A DNA stretch of 64,000 nucleotides from Selaginella moellendorffii (lineage: Eukaryota; Streptophyta; Lycopodiopsida; Selaginellales; Selaginellaceae). The stretch spans positions 1,326,258-1,390,257 of the forward strand of contig NW_003314276.1 of NCBI RefSeq assembly GCF_000143415.4, written 5' to 3'. Under the pieces are notes generated by a model, which ran no database searches, was not told where the DNA came from, and worked only from the letters and a program-made list of their open reading frames with translations. This document shows, piece by piece, positions 33,431 through 44,966 of the stretch; position 1 is the stretch's first letter, and each line of letters opens with the position of its first letter. The position numbers and the translations under genes were made by a program.

Positions 33431-34201
33431 TCACTGCTCGCCATCCGAGGCCGTGGATTGCTGGCCTTGAGCCTGCGATTGCTGGGCTTGGGTCTGTTGA
33501 TCCGGCTGCCACTGCTGCTGCTGCTGCTGCTGCGGCGACGCCATGTACTGCATTGGCGGCCGCTGCTGCTGCGCGTAGAGCGCTGGATCCATTGGAATGG
33601 CCGGCCTTCCAATCACCCCCGGAGGAGTCTGCCCAGGAATCATGTAGTACTGCATGTCCGGAGCTCCGATCGGCAGCGCTGATCGCGAGACACCCAGCGC
33701 CTCGTCCTTGACATCCTCGCGCGGCACGATGTCCACCAGGAAATCGAAGATGTCCGTGCGAGTGACCGCCGCCGCGATGTCGTTCTTCTGGAGCGTCCGC
33801 CGCTTGTTCTCCTCGGTGTGCATCCACGCGCGCAGCGTCAGCTCCAGGATGAACATCTCGCACGCCTTGGCGAAGAGCACGGGCGCCTCGCCCGAGATCA
33901 TCCTCACGTCCTCGTCCGCCTTCATGATCTTCTTGATGCGCGCCAGGGGCAGGCTGTGCGTCTTGAAATCCATCACCTCCTGGACCTCTTGCATCTGCCC
34001 CATCCAAAACTCTTGCATCTGCCGCTGCTGCTGCTGCTGCAAATGCTGGTAGCTCATCCCCGGCGCTGGGAATCCCCCCGCTGGCTGCCCCGCCGCGATC
34101 TGACCTAGCGCCATGCCCGGAGGAGCCCCAGCGCCCGCCATTCCCTGCCCGGCGTACTGCGATTCGTTCTGCGAGCTCTGATCCATGCTCACCCCTGCCA
34201 C
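33431..34201 (-). CDS. NF-YC: Nuclear transcription factor Y subunit C (NF-YC)
   Basis: A single exon of 256 codons. The conserved histone-fold core spans about 80-160, seen as [20 protein letters not shown], the helix [17 protein letters not shown], then [19 protein letters not shown] and [17 protein letters not shown]. Gln-rich tracts flank it (55-61 and the C-terminal 60 residues). NF-YC pairs with NF-YB through this fold, and the dimer then recruits NF-YA to bind CCAAT boxes in the nucleus. Plant NF-YC genes are often intronless, as here. A truncated pseudogene copy lies at 3189-3755. Confidence 0.96.
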   Translation of the reverse strand: MAGVSMDQSSQNESQYAGQGMAGAGAPPGMALGQIAAGQPAGGFPAPGMSYQHLQQQQQRQMQEFWMGQMQEVQEVMDFKTHSLPLARIKKIMKADEDVRMISGEAPVLFAKACEMFILELTLRAWMHTEENKRRTLQKNDIAAAVTRTDIFDFLVDIVPREDVKDEALGVSRSALPIGAPDMQYYMIPGQTPPGVIGRPAIPMDPALYAQQQRPPMQYMASPQQQQQQQWQPDQQTQAQQSQAQGQQSTASDGEQ

Positions 34202-35313
34202 GGCCAGGAGGAAGGATCTCAGCTAGAGCGCCGCGCGGCGGCGAGGGATTTTCCGGGAGGAAAGATTGGAAATATCGGGCCTACCTGGTGGATCGCGCTC
34301 GCGTCTCCCGGCCTGTGCGCCTTAGGGCTCGCGCTTCGTTGCAGGCCGTAAGATCCCACTAGTCCGTTGCCCTTCACTGACGGCCGTCAATCGGGGGCTT
34401 GGCACGTGGTGCTCCATCACACCGTCTAATTTAAAATTTCTAGGGGTTAGGGTTTAATATTGAAAAAGTACTAACTAAATTAAAGTGGTATAACAATTTT
34501 TTTAATAGTGTAATATTTTTAATATTTAATATTATTTTTAATTTATTAAATTAGCTGATCCTTATTTCTAAAAATTGATTAAACAATCCCAAATTTGTGT
34601 AGCTTATAAAATATTTATTTTTACTAAATAGATTTCAATTGTTACTTGCCTCACTCATATAATTTTTAAGAACTCTAGATATATGAGAATAAAAAAATTT
34701 AAATACTCGACATACATACTGAAAGTTGTTGAAGAATTTTTTGATATAAAAATCTTAATCCGAAATCAAGAATAATCTTCATTATAATGTAGTCATTGGT
34801 ATTAGAAATAAATAATTTATCATAAATAAAATAAGAATGTAGATTGAATTCTATTTTATATCCTAAAGGCAAAAAAGTTAATCTCGCAGTTCTATAATTT
34901 ATTTTATGTAAAGTAGAATGTTATTGATGTTATTTTAGATTATACACTTTTAACTGTGAAAACAAAACTTACAAAAATCAGATTTCTTTTTTATCCCACT
35001 ATGGTTCTGTTTGATTTATACAAGTTACCCACCGCTTTCTTCATTGAGCTGCCTTCGTTGGTATGAAAAAAAAACCTTCCCAACGTCAAAGGAAAGCACT
35101 GGCAAAAAACCATCCAGCCGATACACTCTGCCTGTTAGCAATTTGTCTGTCATGTGATCTATAATACAGCACCAGTCGTGTCTTGTCTTTCTGCCGCTGC
35201 ACCACCAAAATTATTCCAAAACCGAAATACTCCCGAGAAAAATGTACACCTTGCACCAAAAAAACACTCCCTCCCACCTCAGCTTCCCGCTTGCCTGCCT
35301 CGTCGTGTTGATT
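34202..35313. other. Intergenic region, AT-rich centre
   Basis: The first 200 bases are GC-rich and are the likely 5' leader and promoter of NF-YC. From 34430 to about 35080 the sequence is very AT-rich with no gene. The last 200 bases are probably the 3' UTR of the Mei2-like gene read on the minus strand. Confidence 0.6.
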
Positions 35314-38300
35314 TCAATCCTTCTCAACGTCCGAAGAACTCTGGCCACCGTTGTCATTCTCGTCGTCTTTGCTGGAGCAGCTGCTGCTGCTAGAGGTTTC
35401 AAAATGGCAGAGGCCATTTCGTTCTTTTCCCGGACGAGTTCTGACGTTAGACCCAACGGGGAATGGCTCCTGCCAAGATCCAAACAAGAAAAGTTAGAAG
35501 AGTGTATAAAAGTCTGCGCAGTATTGCTTACAGGATCGCCCAGGTTGGGACCTTCCGAACGAAACAGAATTGGGCGGCATCTCTTGTCTTCGTTCATGAG
35601 GCTTGAGTTTTGGAAATGTGCGACGAGGGCAACCTTGCCTTGTATTCGAGCGTAAGCCAGAGAAGCAACCTTCTCGCTGTTGAACTTCTCCCACTTCTTT
35701 CCATTGAAGGTCTGTAAGATCGAGAATGAGAATGCGCACGAAGAAAACAACGGTGTCAAACCTTGAAGAAAGGGACGATATGCACAGGTGCAATCATGTT
35801 GATGAAAGCATACCCCACGTTACACTTATTCTGAAAGGAGAACCAACAATCAGCAAGAATGTAAGGATTTCTCGTTATACGATTACCTTAAAATCAATAG
35901 GTAAGTAGATGAAATCATAGGTACCGCGATGATGTTCGTCAATTGTTGACAACAGCATCTTCGACGTGTACCTAGACACTCAGTAGCAGATCAGAAAAGT
36001 TCAAACTCGTAAAAATGAAAGAGAACTTACTTGTTTGGTATGTTTTTTATCATCAGTGTTGTCCGTAAGTCTTCCCCGCGAAGAATACGCTCCAAGTCAA
36101 GCTGATACTTCTTGTTCTCTGCCAGAGTCAAAGTGCTGTCGGTTCTTCGGCTTCTACAACGGTCGCTAAAAGTCTCCAAAGTCGCACCATTTGGAAAGGA
36201 ACGGGGCCTAAGTTGTGGTGACATAACACCCAACCTGGGAGAATCCACCAATCCTTTCGATGTAGCAATAGCAGCCAGGTTCAAACCGCCGTGAGTGAGG
36301 CCAGCCCCCTTAGAACCATTCATTCTCAGGCCGCCGAGAGATCCTGGCCATCCTAAGGCTGATCTCTCGGCCAAGTCAGAGTAGTACCTATTCTGGCCAT
36401 CCATCAGACTCTGCTCGGTAAATGTTGCTGAATAATCTGCAGCTCGGCTATGCCCGTCCGCATGGTACATGGAATTCGCGGAGTATAGCGAGCCCGAACT
36501 GTTCCATGGCAAGTCCCCGCTTCTCGAAGCAGAAACTCCAAAAGCTGGAGAGAAATAAAAATGGCATGATCAGTCCACGATGACTGTTTGATTGCTGAAA
36601 ACTTACCTCTGGATGATTGCTCGAGAGACGGCACGTCACACAAGCTCGAGACTGCCCTCTGAAGGGTACCAGCATCTAGCTCGTCATAATTTCCAAAGCC
36701 GGGTGGAACCCGTGTTGGACTGTCGAGGTCAGGAATCTGTAACGATGGAAATTGCTGACGGATTCGAAGGCCAACAGACCGCTCCGGTTGTATGAAAGAA
36801 TCAGGATTTGCGGACATGCCGTTTCGTAGCGGAGAGGACACACGTGCAGGTAACGAACCAGCATTTACGTTTAGAGGCTTGATACCCAAGGAACCAAAAG
36901 TGCCTCGCTCGTTCAACTTATTCATAGGAGTACTCCACTGCGGTGAATGCCCTGGAGTGCAATCAGTTAGATAAAATAAATAGAACGTCGTGCATAAAAC
37001 AAACCTGCAGGCGAAGCACCCAATGATGCCTGAAGTTGCTGACACCGAAACTCTTCCTGCTCCAGCTCTTGAGTGAGCTGTTGCATTAGGCTGAAAAATA
37101 AATCTCAAAAATCGATTCCAATGCTTGCAGTAGTCGAGCACATTACCTTCTTCGAGCACCACCGGGACGACTGGGTTCCAGCTTTATACGCTTTCCTGCG
37201 ATGTCGCTTCTGTTCAAGGCTCTCAAGGCAGCTTCAGCTGCCCTGACATCGTAAAACTCTATAAACTTGTGGTGCTTCTTGTGTGGGGTCTCACGTATCT
37301 GACGTAGTATCATCCACATGTGAGAAGCCTGTCTAGTACAAGAGCTTGTACTCACCTCTTTGATCTCACCATAAACACCAAAAATATGCCGAAGGTCGTC
37401 GTTGGTCACTGAGGCGTCGAGATTAAATACCACTAAAGTGCCCTGGTTAACATCTTTATCTGAGGGGTTATCCTGCAAGAGACCGTGTTAGTTCCATGCC
37501 GTATATTGCTACACAATACCTTCGGAATGGAAAAGTGAATATCTAACTTTCGACGCCTGAGCGGTTTGTTCTGGAGGGCGCGCATTGCAGTACGGGCTGC
37601 TCGAATGTCGTAGTAGGAAATCATCACGAATCCCCGATGCTTACAGGCGGTATACAAAGTGCGAATGGCACCATATTGCTGGTGAAAAGGGAGAGGACAC
37701 AAAATGAGCAAAGAAAAGGTAAAACAAGATTTCGTTACCTCAAAAAGTGCTCGCAGCTCCACATCTTCAACGTTACTGTTTATGTTCCTCACAAAAAGCG
37801 TTCGCGAAGGATGCTCGCCGTAGGGGTGCTCCCCGGCCAACACTGCGGCTGTGTTGCCACCAATCTGATAGTTGTTCAAGTAAGGATCACCCTCCAGCTC
37901 CAGGCCACCCCCGCTGTTGAAAATGTCGTAGTCATCCTCGTTACTGTTCCGCTCGTAAGCATAGCCCACCTCGGCTAAAAGATCCTCCTCCGCATCAGGA
38001 AGAAGTCTGCCTAAAGCGTGTGACTCGAGCTCTTGCATCGATCCGAAAAGCTCGTCAGTTTCAGTCTCGGCATCCGGATCAGAGACTACCGTCGGTTCCG
38101 ACAGTTTGACTGCATGCATAGCAAAAAAAAAAAAAAAACAGAGAGAAGATCAGAGTAAGAGAAAAAGATGATTTTAGTAGTAGTAACTTACGTCTTTGCT
38201 GGAGCGTATTTGGTAGAGAGTGGGCGAGCCCATTTATCGGAGAAACCGGGGGGAATGGGTTTCTTCCTCTCCCATTTTCTAACCAACCATTGGCGTTGTT

Positions 38301-38465
38301 GGCGACACCGTCGTGATTTCTAGCTAGATTGTGAAGCCCATTCGCCCAGTCCGGCTCGGCAAGCGACCACCCGTGCTGGGAGAAGGCCTCGAATTTTCGA
38401 GCGCCAGCGGGGAAGAGCTGGCCGACGCTGCGAGTTTCCATCTCCATCGCAGAAAGCTCCTGCAT
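35314..38465 (-). CDS. Mei2-like RNA-binding protein (paralogue 1)
   Basis: Twelve exons, listed 5' to 3' on the minus strand: 38465-38192, 38109-37739, 37678-37520, 37472-37356, 37298-37147, 37090-37005, 36951-36607, 36544-36031, 35971-35887, 35830-35762, 35711-35532, 35469-35314. All phases agree and give 835 residues. RRM1 (about 192-265) and RRM2 (about 279-350) are followed by a long low-complexity linker. The conserved C-terminal Mei2 RRM3 starts at LRTTLMIKNIPNKYTSKM and runs over about 660-765. The end has EPFPVGSNVRTRPGK, as in plant Mei2-like (AML) proteins. Members bind RNA and act in meiosis and meristem growth in other plants. Its tandem paralogue is at 42076-44966. Confidence 0.94.
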
Positions 38466-39660
38466 TCACAGATTTTTCTCACAGCGTCAGGCACCAAGAA
38501 TCCACGCCATGGCGGGCAAACCTGGCGAGGGAGTGAAATTACGCCGCGAGAGGGACTACGCTCGCCCTAGCACGAAAGCGCGCGATCAATTGAGCGCGAG
38601 AGAAGAGCTCCGGGGAGACGACAAGGAGGAGCGTGTGAATGAGGGAGCGCGATCATGACGAGGAGCCTAAAGCAGGGGAAGAGAGGGAATCGAGTAGATC
38701 CAAGCGAAATATCCAGCGGGAACTTGATCTTGGGGCGGGAATCCATGATTTGGAGCTCCTGGAGCTCACAGCAGCGGGATCACCAAGCCAGAGGAATCCC
38801 ATGCGTAGCTTACATGATGCAGATCGGCACAATCCAGAGCTCGAAGCGGCGCCTGTTCGATGCGTCCTCCACTGCCGCGATCGATCGATGCTCCATAGCT
38901 CTCTCTTCTCTTTCTCTCTCTTCTCTCCCTCGCGCTCTCTCTTTCCCTCTTCGTACAAAAACCACGCAAAAACAAAGAAAGAAAAGGGAAAGAACGCACC
39001 AACACGCATACACACCCTCTCTCTAGCCCGCGGGCAGACACGGGCAGCGCGGGCAGGCCTGCCCGTTTCGCCCTTGCCGGCCGGCGCAAGATAAGTTTTC
39101 ACGAGCAGCTTCCCGGCAGCATTTCCGTTGACCTGACGCGGCACGATCGCCGCCGTTGTGGCCTGAGATGGACGGGCAGGATTTGGCGGGCCAGAAGCTC
39201 GTTTGTCGTTACTCGCGTTGGTCCCAATGGCCATGTGGCCCAATGGGGCCCTTGCGTGTTGTCCTATTGGCTCAATCTTATCTCTACGGATTCTAATTTC
39301 TTTTTCTTTGATTGATCGAGAGGAGATGGTAGGGTTAGCTAACACCACCTTTGCTTTGTTTCTATCTCCCGCCCCGGAACAAAAGATATTAGGGCATGGA
39401 GAGGACGTGGCCTGTGGCTCTTTCACGCTGAGTGTGATTGTCTGCGTAGATCGCTCGCACAGGAAAAACGATGCAAGTGGTCCCTGGAGAAATGAATGAC
39501 CCAATGGTTTTTTGTACATATAGTCAAGGAATTCACTTGGAGATCCAGGCACCAACTTTGGCAAAATGTGACCCCGCCAACCATAGATTGCGGAATGAGA
39601 TCTTCTAATTCAATGAAAATTGGCTGTCCATGTGTGTCACGCTTGCAAGAAACACTTAAA
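38466..39660 (-). promoter_or_regulatory. 5' leader and promoter region of Mei2-like paralogue 1
   Basis: The sequence has long GA tracts on the minus strand (CT tracts on plus at 38890-38945), common in plant 5' leaders. A block at about 39008-39060 (plus strand CTCTCTCTAGCCCGCGGGC followed by GGGCAG units) recurs upstream of the second Mei2-like gene at about 45275-45340. A 303-codon minus-strand frame here (38653-39564) is compositionally biased and not taken as a gene. Confidence 0.5.
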
Positions 39661-40233
39661 TTGGCAGTGATCAAAAACTATATTAAATCAAAGAATGTTT
39701 AAGTTAAATCCATTTTTCGAAAATAAAGCTGGCAGGGTGAAAAATACGTACAACTGGCGCCACTTTTTCGAAGCATTCAAATTTCGAAGCTTCCTTCTTC
39801 CCAGGGCAAAGAAAAAGCGAGGGAATCCAATCCATACACACGTCACGGGTTCGAATTCTCCTCCTTTATTTGAATTTTTTTTATCCCGGCCAATAGTTTT
39901 TTCGTGGATTGGTAGGCTTAATGATGTGCACTGCCGCGGCTGCTGGCGCAACCTTTTTCTCCTCCAATCAATCATTTGGTCACACAAAAGTTGGGGCATA
40001 TGCTCTGTAGTACGGCCAAAGATTCCACCCAATTCCTTGGTTTCGAGATGAGAACCTTTGAGCGAAAGTTATAAAACGTTACAACGGAGTATAATTCCAT
40101 AAGAGAAAAATTTTAGTGTAGCAGCCAAGCAGCAGACATCGAGAAGGCATTCCTTTCGCGGCCCAAAAAATTGATATCTGCCTGGAAAAACCGAAAAGTA
40201 GCGTAGCGATGGACGATGAAAGCTTTCATCTTC
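39661..40233. other. Intergenic stretch without a recognisable gene
   Basis: It lies between the upstream region of Mei2-like paralogue 1 and the 3' end of the plastid-type membrane protein gene. Short frames on both strands (up to 118 codons) are mutual shadows with no domain. Confidence 0.5.
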
Positions 40234-41440
40234 TCAAAGGAGGTTCCGCAAGAGCCTCGCGAAGACCCGCCACGATGGCCACAGCCAGTCGATGGCGTCC
40301 TCGTACTTGGTATACAACCACAGCGCCAAGCGAGCCAACGCTTCCCTGAGATCGCGAAGAGCTTGAGTTTTCACGTACCGGATCGCCCAAACTCTGGAGC
40401 TCGACGCAAACTTCTTGGCGTTGGAGATGCCTGTTCTCAACTCCTGTTGGAGCTTTCCCGTTCTCACGTCGGACAAGAGTTGGAGTCCTCGCTGATTCAG
40501 TGCCTGGACCCTCGCTGCTCCATACTTTTGGTACAAGCTTCCAGCGTAAATCCCTGCCTGGATATAAAAGCTCATGGCCAGAGGGCCCAGCGTCCATACT
40601 CGCCACAGATCATCCGAGACTGCTTTTCCAAACCGGACAGTCACAGCCGCGTAGAAAATGCCACTGGAAAGAAAGACGAAAAACTTTAGCATATAGAACA
40701 TAGAATTTTTCTACTTACAATACGATCACCGGCCATTTTATCGCGGGATGGATGCTCCACCAAAGTGTCGACGGTTGAGGAGGTTTTAGCGTCTGCAGCT
40801 TTTGCTTCAACACCTGTTTCGCGTCGGCGCTCTTTCTTCTAACTTCCGTGATTGCCAGGAGCTCCCTCGCGACCTGGAGAGATCCGCGATCTTTTAAGTT
40901 TTGCCTCCAGTGCTGCAGCGAGCCTTGTAACTGCTGCCACAATCTTTCTCTTTGTTGCCAGTCGAGCGTAGGCGTCGAGGAGGATGATGTCGGTGAGTCG
41001 TTGCCGTCGGACTCGTTCTCGGCAACGTCTTGGAATGACACAGCACGAAAAGTTTGTTTCCTGTTCGTTGCTTTTGGAAACAGCATAAGATATCCGTGTG
41101 GATCAAGTTGTGAGGATCTAGAAAAAAAGAAAGCAACATAGGAGAGACTTCACATACTTGCAAAGAAAGAAAGAAAAAAATATTGAAAACTTCGCTACCT
41201 TAACACAATCTTTGAAAAACTGTGCGTCCAGGACGATTGTAGATTCGTGTTCTCGACGTAGCTACACGTACAGAGGGATTTTTCTTTCACCGAGCGTACA
41301 AAGCTTGGGTGAGAAACACAAGCTACGTGAAGACCCTGCAATGAAAGGAAAGTTATTAAAAACGTAAGTCGCGATTTGTTTAACACGAACACCAAGAGCG
41401 CTGCTCTCTAGAAACTTACTCCAACGTTAAGTGCTGTCAT
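40234..41440 (-). CDS. Uncharacterised plant membrane protein, probably plastid-targeted
   Basis: Four exons (41440-41420, 41335-41199, 41117-40719, 40663-40234) join in phase to 328 residues. The N-terminus (MTALNVGGLHVACVSH onward) is rich in Ser, Thr, Val and basic residues and poor in acids, which suits a plastid transit peptide. A Gln-rich coiled-coil-like region follows (WQQRERLWQQLQGSLQHW). One hydrophobic segment crosses the exon 3-4 junction (IKWPVIVFGIFYAAVTV) and another lies about 25 residues on (VWTLGPLAMSFYIQAGIYAG). The C-terminal 110 residues are basic and helical. I do not recognise the family. It sits between the two Mei2-like paralogues on the same strand. Confidence 0.75.
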
Positions 41441-42075
41441 CTTCAAGCTACGCGGCGAGCGAGTGGAAAAAACAATAGAATTCCCGGAGAATCCTTTCGT
41501 TTGGATTCACAATCCACTTCTCGCGAGGAATCTGTAAGCGCGGATTAAAACTCACGGCACTGGAGCACGAATTAGGGCCGTGGGAAGGAACACAGGCAAT
41601 CCACATTGGATGGAGCTTATGGCTCCCGAAAGGAATCAACCGCAGCGAAACCTCGCAAGCAATCCAATGCCAGGCGCGGGCGCGCTGGATTCTTACCGGG
41701 CAAGGCGCTCTCCACAATCGCCCACTCCCCGCTCGCGCTAAAGCCCTGAATCTCTTTGGCGAGGAAAGGAAATCTCCATCGTTAAAAATCTCTTTTTATC
41801 CCTTTGGCCTTAACTAGCTGAAACTTTCAAGCTTGGAACTTGTTATGTTAGCCAAGCTCTAATATAACTCTCAAAACCATAGTTTGATGGCCTCTCTCTG
41901 TACAAAAATCGATGCTTCTTCTTCTTCTTTTCATCGGAACGAAGAAACCATCGATCAATCCAAACAAAATACACCGCCTGCTAGAAAGATCCTTACGGAC
42001 TTCCCACAGCTCTCTTGCCGCAGCTAGAAAAAAAGAAGGAACTCGTACAAAAGCTCGCACCTCTCTCCATCTCGA
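41441..42075. other. Intergenic region between plastid-type gene and Mei2-like paralogue 2
   Basis: Contains the likely promoter and leader of the minus-strand gene ending at 40234 and the 3' UTR of Mei2-like paralogue 2. No separate gene is visible. Confidence 0.55.
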
Positions 42076-44966
42076 TCACAGCGAAGAGATTTCGAACTGG
42101 CAGTTTCCAGCCGGCTCGGGCCGAGCAGCACAAAAGTGTTGCTGCAACAAGCAAATCTTAGATCGATGAAGAGCTATCTCCTAAGCACTACTTACCGGAT
42201 TGTTTTCCGAAGGGAAGAGTATTGGACGACACCTTTTGTCCTCGTTCATGAGGCTCGAGTTTTGGAAGTGTGCGACCAGCGCGGCCTTGCCCTGGATCCG
42301 TGCGTAGGCGAGAGAAGCAACCTTTTCGCTGTTGAACTTCTCCCACTTCTTGCCGTTAAAACTCTGAAAGTCACAGAGCCACCAACAAGGATTACAACCA
42401 GAGGAGCGAGAGAATTGATCGAACCTTGTAAAAGGGGACGATGTGAGCTGGCTCGGTCATGTTGATGAATGCATAGCCAACGTTGCATTTGTTCTGCACA
42501 GGCAAAAGCCGATCAATACCAGGGAAACACTTTTGCTCGCCTAAAATCACCTTAAAGTCAATTGGTAAATAGATGAAATCGTAGGTACCACGGTGGTGCT
42601 CGTCAATTGTCGACAGAAGCAGCTTTGATGTGTACCTAAAAGCCGAAAAACGTAAATATGACCGCAAGACTGGAATGCTTACTTGTTTGGTATGTTTTTT
42701 ATCATCAGCGTCGTCCGCAAGTCATTCCCGAGGAGGATGCGTTCCAAGTCCAGCTGATACTTCTTGTTCTCCGCAAGCCCCGCAGAAATTTCACCCCTCC
42801 GGCTCTTGCAACGTTCGCTAAAATTATCCAGTGACCCAGCACCATTGACAAATGGACCAGTTCTATATAGCGGTCCCAACCGTGAAGAATCCACAAGGCC
42901 ACTGAAAGCCTGATTGGATCCTTTCATATTCAGGCCCCCAACCGGTCCTGACCATGACATGCCCGGCAAGTCAGTGAAGAAGCCATTGTGACCGTCGACT
43001 AGCTTTCGATCCGCAAAGGCTGCGGAAAGTTCCATACTCGCCCGGGTGGAGTCCAAATGCCTGTCTCCCACAAAACTTTGTAGTTGAGAATGGAACGGAC
43101 TGGAATTACTCCAGAGTGACTGCTCTGTGATTCTCGTACCCGTAAGAACTGCACAGTCGAGATGTCAGTCACACCGTAACGAGAAAGATAACATCTTCGT
43201 ACCTCTGGGTGAGTGGTCGAGCGATGCCGACACTTCTCGTAAGCTAGAGGGTCTTCTCTGGTCATACACACCAAAACTGGTGGGGTCCTGGTCAGAGATC
43301 TGTAAAGATGAAAATTGCTGACGCATGAAGTGACCAGAGGACCGACCGAGAGAATCAGGAATGTTAACATGTAATGGAGAAGAGACCCGGGCAGGAACGC
43401 TACCAACACCGTTTGGATGCTGGCTAGCAAAGGAGCCGAATGAAGAGTGCACAGCTCTTATTCCTGGATCATTCATTCGAAGCGTGCTGCTTCCCCAGTG
43501 TGGCGATTGCCCTGCCGCAAGGTATTACACTTGAAACACGTAAGCATCTATGCAACTTCAGGAAGCATACCTGAAGGTGACGAGTCCAAAGGTGTCTGCA
43601 TCTGCTGGCACCGAAACTCTTCCTGCTCCAGCTCGTGGGTGAGCTGTTGCATTAAGCTGAAACAATCGCTTCAAAACTCTGTTTCCTGGCTTCCACACAG
43701 ACACGTACCTCCTACGAGCACCACCAGGGCGACTGGGTTCCAGTTTGATACGTTTCCCCGCAATATCGCTTCTGTTCAGCGCTCTTAGCGCCGCTTCAGC
43801 TGCCCTGACATCGTAAAACTCAATAAATTTATGATGCTTCTTGTGTGGTGTCTCGCGTATCTGAATTACAAAAGAGAGTTGCATACGTAAACATTGTCAC
43901 CGAAAAGACAAAAAGACAGCATACCTCTTTAATTTCTCCATAGACACCAAAAATTTGTCTCAGGTCGTCGTTTGTGACTGACGTGTCCAGATTAAATACA
44001 ACTAGCGTCCCCTGGTTGACATCTTTATCGGACGGGTTATCCTGACGAAGCGAGCATTAGCGTAAGAAGCAACTCAGAAATTCTGAGTACCTTCGGTATT
44101 GAAAAGTGGATGTCCAGCTTTCTTCGCCGTAGAGGTTTGTTCTGGAGACCACGCATGGCACTCCGGGCAGCCCGGATGTCGTAATAAGATATCATCACAA
44201 ATCCGCGGTGTTTACAAGCGGTATACAGCGTGCGAATATCACCGTATTGCTTAAAAGAAGAGAAGGTAAAAAACAAAACGTGTGTCACGCGCGCTCAAGA
44301 AAACCGAAAACAAATGCAGCCTCACCTCAAAAAGTGCTCGAAGCTCCGCATCTTCAACGTTACTGTTGATGTTGCGAACAAAAAGCGTTCTAGAGGGATG
44401 TTCTCCATACGGGTGTTCTCCTGCCAAAACATTCCCGGTAAAGTTCCCGTTTGTGCTTGCGATGTCACCCTCCAGCTCCATTCCACCACCACTGTTGAAA
44501 AAATCGAACTCATCATCGTGAAGAGAGCCCAGATTGTATCCAGAATCGGCTAAAAGGTCCTCTTCGGCATCCGGAAGGAGAGTCCCCAAGGCATGCGACT
44601 CGAGCTCTTGCATAGAACCAAAGATGTCGTCACCCTCCACATCCTCGGAAGCAAGCGGCTCTAGACAATCGCAAATATCAGAAAAAAGGAACTCGAGGAA
44701 AGAGAGAACTCACGTCTTTCAAGAACTAAGTTTGGCAGCGAGCAAGGAGCACTAAGAAGGCGATTTAACTGTGAAGTGGCCGAGAACATCGACGATCCAA
44801 CTGGCGCATCAAAATCCACCTTGCCCGTGTGGAATTCATTGCTACACCATCCGGAGTCCGAGAAGGCTCCAAATTCACGCCCGCCAGCGTGACTGGGGAA
44901 GAGCTGCGAGGTATTGGATGCCATCCAGGCAGCCGATCCTGCGCGAACACTCCCGCTCATCAGCAC
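42076..44966 (-). CDS. Mei2-like RNA-binding protein (paralogue 2)
   Basis: Twelve exons, listed 5' to 3' on the minus strand: 44966-44714, 44660-44326, 44249-44091, 44041-43925, 43860-43709, 43656-43571, 43511-43203, 43148-42683, 42635-42551, 42493-42425, 42363-42196, 42141-42076. They give 754 residues. Seven internal exons (3 to 6, 8's 3' end, 9 and 10) match paralogue 1 in length or phase. RRM1 lies at about 173-246, RRM2 at about 260-330 and the Mei2-type RRM3 at about 613-718. The last exon is unlike paralogue 1: after PILFPSENNP it encodes QHFCAARPEPAG and ends within 21 residues, without the EPFPVGSNVR tail. A start at 44960 is also possible. The role is RNA binding in growth or meiosis, by family. 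Confidence 0.93.

Larger units (their letters stand above)
30050..34020. repeat. Segmental duplication, intact copy
   Basis: This is the partner of 1-3755. All three genes are intact here, so this is the functional copy. Alignment starts near GGAAACGCTTCGGTATGCC, against GGAAACGATTCGGTATGCC at position 3. It ends inside the N-terminal part of NF-YC, where copy 1 is truncated. Confidence 0.93.

Noticed and set aside
38653-39564. A 303-codon minus-strand open frame upstream of Mei2-like paralogue 1
   Set aside because: Its composition is dominated by GA-tract repeats (Glu, Arg, Lys runs), no domain is visible and the frame lies in the leader/promoter region of the gene downstream.
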